A DNA stretch of 64,000 bases from Pseudomonas sp. TMP9 (GTDB lineage Bacteria; Pseudomonadota; Gammaproteobacteria; Pseudomonadales; Pseudomonadaceae). The notes beneath the pieces were generated by a model. That model did no database searches. It saw only the letters and a program-made list of their open reading frames with translations, and had not been told where the DNA came from. How positions within the stretch are numbered: the first letter of the stretch is position 1; each line of letters opens with the position of its first letter. This document shows positions 25,984-33,584 of the stretch, one piece after another. The stretch is taken from contig NZ_CP149803.1 of assembly GCF_037943105.1 (NCBI RefSeq), forward strand, positions 1,302,001 to 1,366,000, written 5' to 3'. Made by a program: the position numbers and the translations under genes.

Positions 25984-26061
25984 TGGGTATCGCCTTGCTC
26001 AACCCATCCTGCAAAGCCCGCGCTCGACCGTAGGGTGGGTTGAGCGCAGCGATACCCATCA
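25981..26061. repeat. Palindromic intergenic element (REP/MITE-like) overlapping a stop codon
   Basis: The outer arms TGATGGGTATCGC and GCGATACCCATCA (25981-25993 and 26049-26061) are perfect complements. An inner pair TTGCTCAACCCA / TGGGTTGAGCGCA continues the stem with small mismatches around a loop of about 35 bases. The GGGTGGGTTGAGCGCAGCGATACCCA consensus resembles a dispersed element common in pseudomonads. The first three bases are the stop codon of the GlpD-like gene. Confidence 0.8.
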
Positions 26062-26085
26062 GCACTAAATAAGAAGGATTGCGTC

Positions 26086-27645
26086 TTGAGCGACAAAAGC
26101 TACTTGCTAGCCATCGATAACGGTACCCAAAGCATTCGGGCGTTGCTGTTCGATCTTCAGGGCAACCTACTCGCCAAAGGCAAGGTCGAGCTTGAGGCCT
26201 ATTACTCCAAACAACCCGGCTGGGCTGAGCAAGACCCTGAGTATTACTGGGCCAGCCTGGGTCAAGCCTGCGCGCAGTTGTGGCAGCAGATCGACATCGA
26301 CCGCAGCTTAATCAAGGGCGTGTCGCTGACCACCCAGCGCGGCACGGTAATCAATGTTGACGAGCAGGGGCAGCCCTTGCGCCCGGCCATGCTGTGGCTG
26401 GATCAACGCCAAGCTGAGGTTCGCGGGCCGATCAAAGGGCCATGGGGCTGGCTGTTCAAACTACTCCGGCTGCAAGACACGGTGGATCATTTTCGCGCCC
26501 AGGCCGAGGTCAATTGGGTGGCGCAAAACCAGCCGGAAATCTGGGCCAATACCCACAAAGTATTGCTGCTTTCAGGCTTTCTTACCCATCGCCTGTGCGG
26601 GCGCTTTGTCGATTCGTTGACCAGTTGCGTGGCCTACCTGCCGTTCGACTACAAGCGTCTGCAATGGGCCAAACCCGGCGACTGGAAATGGCAGGCTATA
26701 CCTGTACGCCGAGAGCAGTTGCCGCAATTATGCAAGCCGGGCGAGCTGCTCGGTCATATCAGTGCCATGGCCAGCCAACACACCGGGATTCCTCAGGGCT
26801 TGCCACTCATCGCAGCCGGTGCGGATAAGGCCTGCGAGGTACTCGGTGCGGGCGGCGTAGAACCGTCCACCGCATGCCTGTCCTACGGCACCACCGCAAC
26901 GATCAACACCACGCGCAGTCGCTATCTGGAAACCGTGCCCCTAATACCGCCTTACCCCTCGGCGATTCCCGATCACTTCAACACCGAGGTGATGATTTAC
27001 CGAGGTTTTTGGATGGTCAGCTGGTTCAAAAAAGAGTTTGGCCTGCGCGAAATGCAACGGGCTAAAGAGCTGGATGTTGAGCCAGAGGTGCTGTTTGATG
27101 AGCTGGTCAACAGTGTACCGGCCGGCTCCATGGGGCTGATGCTGCAACCTTACTGGTCGCCGGGGATCCGTGAGCCGGGCCTGGAGGCTAAGGGTTCGAT
27201 CATCGGCTTTGGTGATGTGCACACCCGCGCGCACATCTACCGGGCGATTCTTGAAGGCTTGGCTTACGCCCTGCGCCAAGGCAAGGAGAAGATCGAGAAA
27301 CGCTCTGGCACGCCAATCACTCGGCTGCGTGTGTCCGGCGGTGGCTCGCAGAGCGATGCGGCGATGCAGCTCACTGCTGATATCTTTGGCCTGCCTGCCG
27401 AGCGCCCGCACCTTTATGAAACCAGCGGCTTAGGCGCGGCGATCAACTGTGCGGTCGGGCTGGGGCTGTACCCGGATTACCCGACGGCCATCGCCGCGAT
27501 GACCCGTGTCGGCCGTGTGTTTGTGCCCAATCCAGAGGCGCAGCGCGTGTATCAGCAACTGTACACTCAGGTTTATCAGCGCATGTACAAACAGCTCAAA
27601 CCCTTGTATCAGAGCATTCGCAAAATTACCGGTTACCCTGCCTAG
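26086..27645 (+). CDS. FGGY family carbohydrate kinase
   Basis: The 519-residue cytosolic kinase has an ASKHA-type nucleotide fold: AIDNGTQSIRALLFD at the N-terminus, AAGADKACEVLGAG in the middle, and the FGGY C-terminal signature region RVSGGGSQSDAAMQLTADIF. FGGY members phosphorylate sugars or polyols, including glycerol and ribulose. The substrate is unknown; its place after a GlpD-like gene suggests a triose or polyol. It starts with TTG and is separated from the GlpD-like gene by the palindromic repeat. Confidence 0.87.
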   Translation: MSDKSYLLAIDNGTQSIRALLFDLQGNLLAKGKVELEAYYSKQPGWAEQDPEYYWASLGQACAQLWQQIDIDRSLIKGVSLTTQRGTVINVDEQGQPLRPAMLWLDQRQAEVRGPIKGPWGWLFKLLRLQDTVDHFRAQAEVNWVAQNQPEIWANTHKVLLLSGFLTHRLCGRFVDSLTSCVAYLPFDYKRLQWAKPGDWKWQAIPVRREQLPQLCKPGELLGHISAMASQHTGIPQGLPLIAAGADKACEVLGAGGVEPSTACLSYGTTATINTTRSRYLETVPLIPPYPSAIPDHFNTEVMIYRGFWMVSWFKKEFGLREMQRAKELDVEPEVLFDELVNSVPAGSMGLMLQPYWSPGIREPGLEAKGSIIGFGDVHTRAHIYRAILEGLAYALRQGKEKIEKRSGTPITRLRVSGGGSQSDAAMQLTADIFGLPAERPHLYETSGLGAAINCAVGLGLYPDYPTAIAAMTRVGRVFVPNPEAQRVYQQLYTQVYQRMYKQLKPLYQSIRKITGYPA

Positions 27646-27680
27646 GCCGGACTATGTAATAGAACCCCTGTCAATTGTTC

Positions 27681-27740
27681 GGCAGGCAGCACCCAGCGAG
27701 GTGATTTAACTGCCTTCGCTGGCGCCTGCCCGTATCACCT
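27681..27740 (+). other. Nested inverted repeats after the FGGY kinase gene
   Basis: Outer arms GGCAGGC (27681-27687) and GCCTGCC (27724-27730) enclose inner arms CCAGCGA (27693-27699) and TCGCTGG (27716-27722), giving a two-part stem. A third pair, AGGTGAT (27699-27705) and ATCACCT (27734-27740), competes with the inner stem. There is no T-run, so a simple terminator is unlikely. The rest of the 291-bp gap (27646-27936) shows a weaker hairpin near 27769-27803 and nothing else. Confidence 0.5.
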
Positions 27741-27936
27741 CTACTCTGGCAGACGGCCATTACCCTGCCGGCTAGGCTGCAGTAGCCGTAGTTTGCGGCT
27801 GCTAATCAATGCGCTGCCCTCATCCCTCTTTTTGGTTGCTGCATTTATTGGCTACTTTGCCCAGTAGGCAACCAAGCAGCTGCGGTTGTGGTCTGTATTT
27901 TTCACCTATTTGATTCATCTGGCCTTGGAGGCGGGG

Positions 27937-28842
27937 ATGACTGCAATCCAACAACGTAAAGCGCTGCTGATCCTGCACGGCAAGCAAGCCCTCAATGCTG
28001 AGGTGCGCACTGCTGTGGAGGCGCGGCGCAAAGAGGGCTGGCAACTGGATGTCCGCCTAACGTGGGAGGCGGGTGATGCGCGGCGTTTGGTCAGCGAAGC
28101 GTTATACGCAGGTTACCCAACGCTGATCGCCGGCGGGGGAGATGGCACTCTGCGAGATGTGGCTGAAGCCATGGCATTGGCCAAGACCGGTGCAAGCTTG
28201 GCACTGTTGCCACTGGGCACCGCCAATGATTTCGCCTGCGCCGCCGGTGTGCCGCTTGAGCCCTTGGCGGCACTGGCCCTGCTCGATACGCCGGCGCAGC
28301 CGATTGATCTGGGCGAAGTCGACGGTCAGTTGTTCCTCAATATGGCCACCGGTGGTTTTGGCTGCAACGTCACGGCCAACACCCCAGAAGAACTCAAGCG
28401 CACCCTTGGCGGTGCAGCTTATTTTTTGACAGGCTTGACTCGCTTTGCCGAGGTGCAGTCCTCGTTCGGTCGTTTTACCGGGCCGGATTTTCAGTGGGAA
28501 GGTGATTTTCTCGCCCTTGGCATAGGCAACGGTCGCCAGGCCGGCGGCGGGCATGTGCTGTGTCCGCGCGCGCGGGTCAACGATGGTCTGCTCGATGTGT
28601 TTATTGTTCCGGCGGCGGCGGATGTGGTCGGCACGCTGGGCACGCTATTATCTGGCAGTATCAATGGCTTACACAGCGTGGCCCTAAGTGCACAACTGGC
28701 GTGGCTGGAAGTTGATGCCCCGGGATGCCTTGATTTCAATCTGGACGGTGAGCCGATGGCCAGCAACCGGCTGCGATTTACCGCTCTGCCCGCAGCGTTA
28801 TCTTTACATCTACCAGAAAATTCGCCATTGCTGGTCGGTTAA
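27937..28842 (+). CDS. YegS/DAGK family lipid kinase
   Basis: About 301 residues. The diacylglycerol kinase catalytic motif LIAGGGDGTLRDVAEA lies near residues 64-80 and is followed by the PLGTANDFACAAG block, typical of YegS-like soluble lipid kinases that phosphorylate diacylglycerol, phosphatidylglycerol or related lipids. I chose the ATG at 27937 (GGAGG about 5 bp upstream) over an in-frame start at 27886. It lies downstream of the flavoenzyme-GlpD-kinase operon on the same strand, across a 291-bp gap, so it could still belong to the same function. Confidence 0.9.
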   Translation: MTAIQQRKALLILHGKQALNAEVRTAVEARRKEGWQLDVRLTWEAGDARRLVSEALYAGYPTLIAGGGDGTLRDVAEAMALAKTGASLALLPLGTANDFACAAGVPLEPLAALALLDTPAQPIDLGEVDGQLFLNMATGGFGCNVTANTPEELKRTLGGAAYFLTGLTRFAEVQSSFGRFTGPDFQWEGDFLALGIGNGRQAGGGHVLCPRARVNDGLLDVFIVPAAADVVGTLGTLLSGSINGLHSVALSAQLAWLEVDAPGCLDFNLDGEPMASNRLRFTALPAALSLHLPENSPLLVG

Positions 28843-28978
28843 GCCAGGCCGGCCGAGTTTCTCAGCTTATTTGCTAGAGGTAACCCGACGCCATCGATCT
28901 TCAGATACGTGGTCGATGGCCGATACACCTAATTAAGGCTATTTGAGCTAGGCTAAACCAACAAGTGAACAGGAGCGC

Positions 28979-29917
28979 ATGATGGCCGGTATTCTCGACT
29001 CAGTGAACCAACGTACCCAGCTGGTGGGCGAGAACCGCCTGGAAATTCTGATGTTCCGCCTAGCCGGCCGGCAGTTGTTTGCGATCAACGTGTTTAAAGT
29101 GCAAGAAGTCCTGCAGATGCCCAAGCTGACCCTGATGCCGCAGCGCCATCGGTTCGTCTGCGGCGTCGTTAACTTGCGTGGGCAGACCCTGCCGGTGATT
29201 GATCTGTCTCAGGCCATTGGCATGCGCCCAATCGTGCCGGATGAACGCAGCACCATCATCGTCACGGAGTACAACCGCTCAGTACAGGCATTCTTGGTTG
29301 GTGGTGTTGAGCGCATCCTCAATCTCAATTGGGAGTCCATTCTGCCGCCACCAGGTGGGGCAGGGCGTCAGCATTACCTGACGGCGATTACCAAGGTTGA
29401 TGATCAAATTGTCGAAGTTATTGATGTGGAAAAAGTGTTGTCGGAAATTACCCCGATGAGCACCAAAGTATCCCCAGAAAAACTAGCCGATCCAATACTT
29501 GGCTTTGCTCGTGGCCGCGAAGTGTTGCTGGTAGATGACTCAACCGTGGCCATGAACCAGCTTAAAGGCACCATGGCGCAACTGGATATCCGTTGCCACG
29601 CCGCCAGCGATGGTTTGCGTGCACTTAATCTGCTGAAAAGTTGGGCGGATGAGGGCATTGATGTACACGAAAAACTGTTGATGGTGATTACCGATGCGGA
29701 AATGCCGGAAATGGACGGTTACCGCCTGACCACGGAAATCCGCAGTGACCCGCGGCTAAAAGATTTGTACGTGGTGCTGCACACCTCACTGTCCGGTAGC
29801 TTCAACGAGGCCATGGTAAAGAAGGTTGGCTGCAATATTTTCCTTTCCAAATTCCAGCCAGACAAGCTGGTGGACACGGTGTGCGAACGTTTAGCGCTTC
29901 TGCATCCGTCCGAGTAA
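28979..29917 (+). CDS. cheV: Chemotaxis coupling/response-regulator protein CheV
   Basis: The 312-residue cytosolic protein joins an N-terminal CheW-like domain (about residues 20-165, with VCGVVNLRGQTLPVIDL) to a C-terminal receiver domain (about 178-310; VLLVDDST, phosphoacceptor Asp239 in VITDAEMPEMDG, and the HTSLSG switch). It couples chemoreceptors to CheA and can be phosphorylated. AGGAG lies 6 bp before the first of two tandem ATGs (28979, 28982). It stands alone, without flagellar or other chemotaxis genes nearby. Confidence 0.93.
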   Translation: MMAGILDSVNQRTQLVGENRLEILMFRLAGRQLFAINVFKVQEVLQMPKLTLMPQRHRFVCGVVNLRGQTLPVIDLSQAIGMRPIVPDERSTIIVTEYNRSVQAFLVGGVERILNLNWESILPPPGGAGRQHYLTAITKVDDQIVEVIDVEKVLSEITPMSTKVSPEKLADPILGFARGREVLLVDDSTVAMNQLKGTMAQLDIRCHAASDGLRALNLLKSWADEGIDVHEKLLMVITDAEMPEMDGYRLTTEIRSDPRLKDLYVVLHTSLSGSFNEAMVKKVGCNIFLSKFQPDKLVDTVCERLALLHPSE

Positions 29918-29954
29918 GCCTAGCGCGTGCGCCAGGCTTACGAGTGTGATGCTG

Positions 29955-30434
29955 TTACTCGCTCAGACGTTGGCGCAGTTGCTCAATGCGCTCACGGTTA
30001 ACGTCGAAATCCGCATAACCCAGACGCGACGCTGAGCGCACCTCAACGGCTGTTGCGCCGATCATAAATTCCACATCATCGACAAAGCGCATCAGCTTGC
30101 TGCTGTATTCCGCGCGCAGGTAACCTGGCGCCTCCTCGACCACTCGCGCCTGCGGCTGATCGCTGAGTAAGGCTTTTAAGCGGGCCTGGGTTTGCTCAGG
30201 AGTGCCCTGTAACGCTAGCGCCTCGATAGCATGTTGGGCATCGTTGGCTTGGCTGTTTACGCAGTTGGGTGAGTCCGGGCAGGCGGCCAAACGACCCTCT
30301 TGGATGCCTAGGTTATCCGGAGGGCTGCCGCTGCAAGCGCTGAGCAACAGGGCCAGCGGCAGAGCTAGCATAGGTTGGTAAAAGCGGCGGGTTGCTCGTA
30401 TCTGTATTTTTTGCCAAAGGAAAGCTGGGATCAT
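29955..30434 (-). CDS. DUF1499 family lipoprotein
   Basis: The 159-residue precursor carries a lipobox LLLSACSG (Cys at about residue 34) after a long charged N-terminal stretch, then a DUF1499 domain (CPDSPNCVNSQA, LRAEYSSKLMRFVDDVEF). Function unknown. Of two starts, the ATG at 30434 has a good ribosome site (GGAGAG 7 bp upstream), while the internal ATG at 30371, which would give a shorter signal, has none visible. With the 30434 start the gene overlaps head-to-head with the MOSC gene: their start codons share two bases in CATG. Confidence 0.85.
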   Translation of the reverse strand: MIPAFLWQKIQIRATRRFYQPMLALPLALLLSACSGSPPDNLGIQEGRLAACPDSPNCVNSQANDAQHAIEALALQGTPEQTQARLKALLSDQPQARVVEEAPGYLRAEYSSKLMRFVDDVEFMIGATAVEVRSASRLGYADFDVNRERIEQLRQRLSE

Positions 30435-31239
30435 GTTGCATCTCTCCGGGTTGTACCGTTATTCATTAAAATCAGCGGCGGGCGAGGTCTTGCACGAAAC
30501 GCCAGTGGACGGTTTGGGCGTGCAGGGTGACCGCCGCTGGATGGTAGTCGATACACAAACTGGGCGCTTCCTTACTCAGCGGTTACTGCCGCAACTGACC
30601 CAGTTGCAGGCGCGCTGGCTGGGCCATGCACACCTTCTGCTCAGTGCGCTAGGTAAGCCTGATGTGCGGGTAGCAGTGCCCGATGAGCATGCGCTGCTGC
30701 GCGCAGTGACAATCTGGAAGGACAGCCTGCACGTACCTGATGCCGGCGAAGAGGTGGCGCTGTGGCTAAGCCAATGGCTCGGCCGCGACTGCCGTTTGGT
30801 CTACATGCCACCGCTGCGTGCGCGGCAGGCCGATAAAGCCTATGCCGAGGTTGGCGACAAAGTGGCGTTTGCTGACGGTTTTCCTTTGTTGCTAATTGGC
30901 CAAGCGTCGCTGGATGACCTGTCGGTGCGGGTTGGTAGGCCGTTGCCGATGCTGCGGTTCCGGCCCAACCTGGTGATCAGTGGCAGCCAGCCTTATGCCG
31001 AGGACAGCTGGAAGCGTATTCGCATTGGTGCGCTGGAGTTTCGCGTGGTCAAGGGCTGTTCGCGCTGCATCATGACCACGCTTGACCCACAAACGGGTGA
31101 GCGCAGCGCAGATCGTGAGCCGCTGACGACCCTGAAAACTTACCGCGAGCGTAATGGCGAGGTGTTTTTCGGGCAAAACCTGATCGCCTACGGTGAAGGC
31201 GATTTGCGCTTGGATATGCCGGTGCAGGTGTTGGAATAG
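30433..31239 (+). CDS. MOSC domain protein (YcbX-like)
   Basis: The 268-residue protein has an N-terminal MOSC beta-barrel (LYRYSLKSAAGE, LGVQGDRRWMVVD) and a C-terminal MOSC core with the conserved cysteine in VKGCSRCIMTTLDP, which binds the molybdenum cofactor in YcbX and mARC enzymes. Such proteins reduce N-hydroxylated compounds. Unlike E. coli YcbX it has no C-terminal ferredoxin domain, so a separate electron donor would be needed. The window also encodes mobA, moaB and moeA. Its start codon overlaps that of the divergent lipoprotein gene. Confidence 0.88.
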   Translation: MLHLSGLYRYSLKSAAGEVLHETPVDGLGVQGDRRWMVVDTQTGRFLTQRLLPQLTQLQARWLGHAHLLLSALGKPDVRVAVPDEHALLRAVTIWKDSLHVPDAGEEVALWLSQWLGRDCRLVYMPPLRARQADKAYAEVGDKVAFADGFPLLLIGQASLDDLSVRVGRPLPMLRFRPNLVISGSQPYAEDSWKRIRIGALEFRVVKGCSRCIMTTLDPQTGERSADREPLTTLKTYRERNGEVFFGQNLIAYGEGDLRLDMPVQVLE

Positions 31240-31288
31240 GCTGAGCCTGCACGCTCAACCGCTGTGGAGGAACATTCAGGCTCGGTGT

Positions 31289-33214
31289 TTACTGATCGAA
31301 GTAACGTTCGTGCCAGGCTACCAAGGGTTGCGGTGCGTTGAGTTTATCGCCATAGATCACTGAATACGTCAGGACGTTCTGCACGTACTGACGAGTTTCA
31401 TCAAACGGAATGTTCTCGATCCAAACGTCATAAGAAAGGTGATCAGCGCCGCGCAACCACTGGCGTACGCGGCCTGGCCCGGCGTTATAGGCTGCGGAGG
31501 CAAGGACGCGGTTGCCATTAAACTGGCCATAAATCTGGCTCAGGTAAGCGGCCCCCAGTTGGATATTAATGTCCGGTCGATACGCCAGTTGCGGCGATGC
31601 CAGAGGAATGCCAAAGCGTTTAGCGGTTTCTTTGGCCGTGGCCGGCATCAGTTGCATAAGGCCCATGGCCCCGACATGCGACTTGGCGTCAGCCATAAAG
31701 CCGCTTTCCTGGCGGGTAACGGCGAACACCCAGCTGGAATGAATGTCGCGGTTCTTGGCTTCGCGCACCAACTGTTCGCGGTGCGCCATGGGGAAGCGCA
31801 CGTCCAAGTCATCCCAGTACTGAGCCTGGCTGATGGTGCGGATAGCCGGGAAGTACCAGCCCATTTCGTAAGCTAGGCGGGCTTGGGCGACCATTTCATC
31901 GCGGCTGAACAGGCGCGTGACGTTGTACCACTCACGTCGTCCATCGGCGATCTGGCCGCGGGCGTGGAACTCCAAGGCGCGGCGAATGGCTGCCGAATTA
32001 CGCACTTTTTGGATGGTTTGCGGGCTCAAGGCCAGCGGCTTGTTCTTCAGTTGGTAAGGCGCCTGCACTTGATCGGCCGCCATAAAGCCATAGAAATCAC
32101 GTTCTTTAGCCAGCGTCGCATAAAGCGCTTTAGGTGCTTGGCTGTTGGGTTGCGCTAATTGCAGGCTGCGCGCCTGCCAGTAACGCCAGCGATTGGTGTT
32201 GGCCAGTTCAGCTGGCATCCGACGCGTCAGTTGGTGGGCTTCTTCCCAGCGACCTAAGCGCAGCAGCAGGCGCGCGCGCCATTCGCTGACGGTGTTGTCA
32301 CGCAGTTCGGGGTCGTACTTGGCCATGACTGGCAGCGCGCGAGCGTCAAAACGCTTGGCCAGCGTTAGGCCAATTTCGCGGGCGATAGCGACCTGTTCTT
32401 CGCTGGAAAATTTCATCCGCTGGGCATAGCTGTCGAGCAGCGTTAGCGCGCTTTCCGGGTCTTGACGGGCCAGCCGCCGCAGGCCGAGACCGACCACGTC
32501 AGCCATTGCCGGGTCGGTCTGGGTGAAGCGGCTGGTTTGTTTTAATAACTCAGGTTTTTGCGCCACCTGCAGCAGCAGGTTGCCGTGGTTGCCCAAGGTC
32601 GGCATTGTTTTGATCAGGTGAGTGACCAGGCCATAATTGCGTGCCTCAGCGGCCAGTTTGGCGCGCTGCCAGCGTTTCTGTTCAGTGAGTTGACCTTCGG
32701 TGGCCCAGCGCTCGAACAGCGGATCGCAAGCATTAGGCTGCGACTTACCCACCAACCAGAGTTTTTCAGCAGTGGCGTTGCCCTCGGCGCGCATGCCATG
32801 GCTCATTTGGTATTGGCCATAGAGGCAGTCGAGCTCGGTGAAATTCAGCGCGGGATCGTAATAGTTAATAAAGGTTTGCCATTCGCCCCGCTCAGCCAAC
32901 CAGCGCAACCAGCGCAGCTTCATCCAGCTGATCTGCGGCAAGTCACCGTGTTCGGCAAGGAATTTCTCTATTTCATCGTTACTGGCCCATTTCAGTCGGG
33001 CGGTCAGCTCGTCGTAGGCCAAGTGAGGTTCCAGCGGGTAATCGCGCAGGGCGCTGGCATAGCGCTCGTAAGGTCCTTTGTCGCCCTTTGCTAGCCCAGC
33101 TTTAGCTTGATCGTAATACAGGCGTTGCTGCGCCAACGTGGCGGCCTGCGCCGCAGAGAGCCCCAGTGCAGAGATCAATAGGCAGGACAACAGGCTAAAA
33201 AGAGGACCGCGCAT
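31289..33214 (-). CDS. slt: Soluble lytic murein transglycosylase
   Basis: About 641 residues with a signal peptide (hydrophobic FSLLSCLLISALGLSAA, cleavage after AQA). A long helical N-terminal U/L-domain is followed by a C-terminal lysozyme-like SLT domain. VTRQESGFMADA carries the catalytic Glu, and GAMGLMQLMPATA and ASAAYNAGPGRVRQW are the following motifs. The periplasmic enzyme cuts peptidoglycan, making anhydro-muropeptides that NagZ later recycles. I prefer the ATG at 33214, with GGAA 8 bp upstream, over a TTG at 33229. Confidence 0.94.
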   Translation of the reverse strand: MRGPLFSLLSCLLISALGLSAAQAATLAQQRLYYDQAKAGLAKGDKGPYERYASALRDYPLEPHLAYDELTARLKWASNDEIEKFLAEHGDLPQISWMKLRWLRWLAERGEWQTFINYYDPALNFTELDCLYGQYQMSHGMRAEGNATAEKLWLVGKSQPNACDPLFERWATEGQLTEQKRWQRAKLAAEARNYGLVTHLIKTMPTLGNHGNLLLQVAQKPELLKQTSRFTQTDPAMADVVGLGLRRLARQDPESALTLLDSYAQRMKFSSEEQVAIAREIGLTLAKRFDARALPVMAKYDPELRDNTVSEWRARLLLRLGRWEEAHQLTRRMPAELANTNRWRYWQARSLQLAQPNSQAPKALYATLAKERDFYGFMAADQVQAPYQLKNKPLALSPQTIQKVRNSAAIRRALEFHARGQIADGRREWYNVTRLFSRDEMVAQARLAYEMGWYFPAIRTISQAQYWDDLDVRFPMAHREQLVREAKNRDIHSSWVFAVTRQESGFMADAKSHVGAMGLMQLMPATAKETAKRFGIPLASPQLAYRPDINIQLGAAYLSQIYGQFNGNRVLASAAYNAGPGRVRQWLRGADHLSYDVWIENIPFDETRQYVQNVLTYSVIYGDKLNAPQPLVAWHERYFDQ

Positions 33215-33584
33215 GACACTTCCAGGCAAATAAGTCGTATGGCGCTAGCTTAGTCGTTTGCCTATGGGCGGTGAAGGTTCAATGCGTTGCAGGGAGTAAT
33301 TACCGGTACGGATCCGCGCTTAAATCCTGATCGCCCAGCCTAGAGCGCCTGCGCTCAAGGTGTTGCGTGATGCGGGCAGGATTTAGCTTGTAGGTGGCTG
33401 AAATTGCCTGCTCGGCTTGCGCGCTTCTCGGTTAGAATGCGCGCCCTGTTTTGCGGGTGCCTCGGGCAACTGCAGATGATTTTTTCGGTGTTACAGGTTG
33501 CCGCTGTGCGTTTAAAGCAACCTAACCCGTTGCTCAGCCACGGTTTCACTGATTTTCACCCGTTGTTTTTTGTTGAGGCGCGCC
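33215..33584. other. 370-bp region between divergent slt and ABC-F genes
   Basis: No protein gene is supported. It must hold divergent promoters; a TAGAAT hexamer at 33433-33438 could be a -10 box for the ABC-F gene but lacks a well-spaced -35. I see no other structure. Confidence 0.5.

Noticed and set aside
33417..33438. TTGCGC...TAGAAT as a promoter for the ABC-F gene
   Set aside because: The spacing is only 10 bp, far below the 16-18 bp needed.
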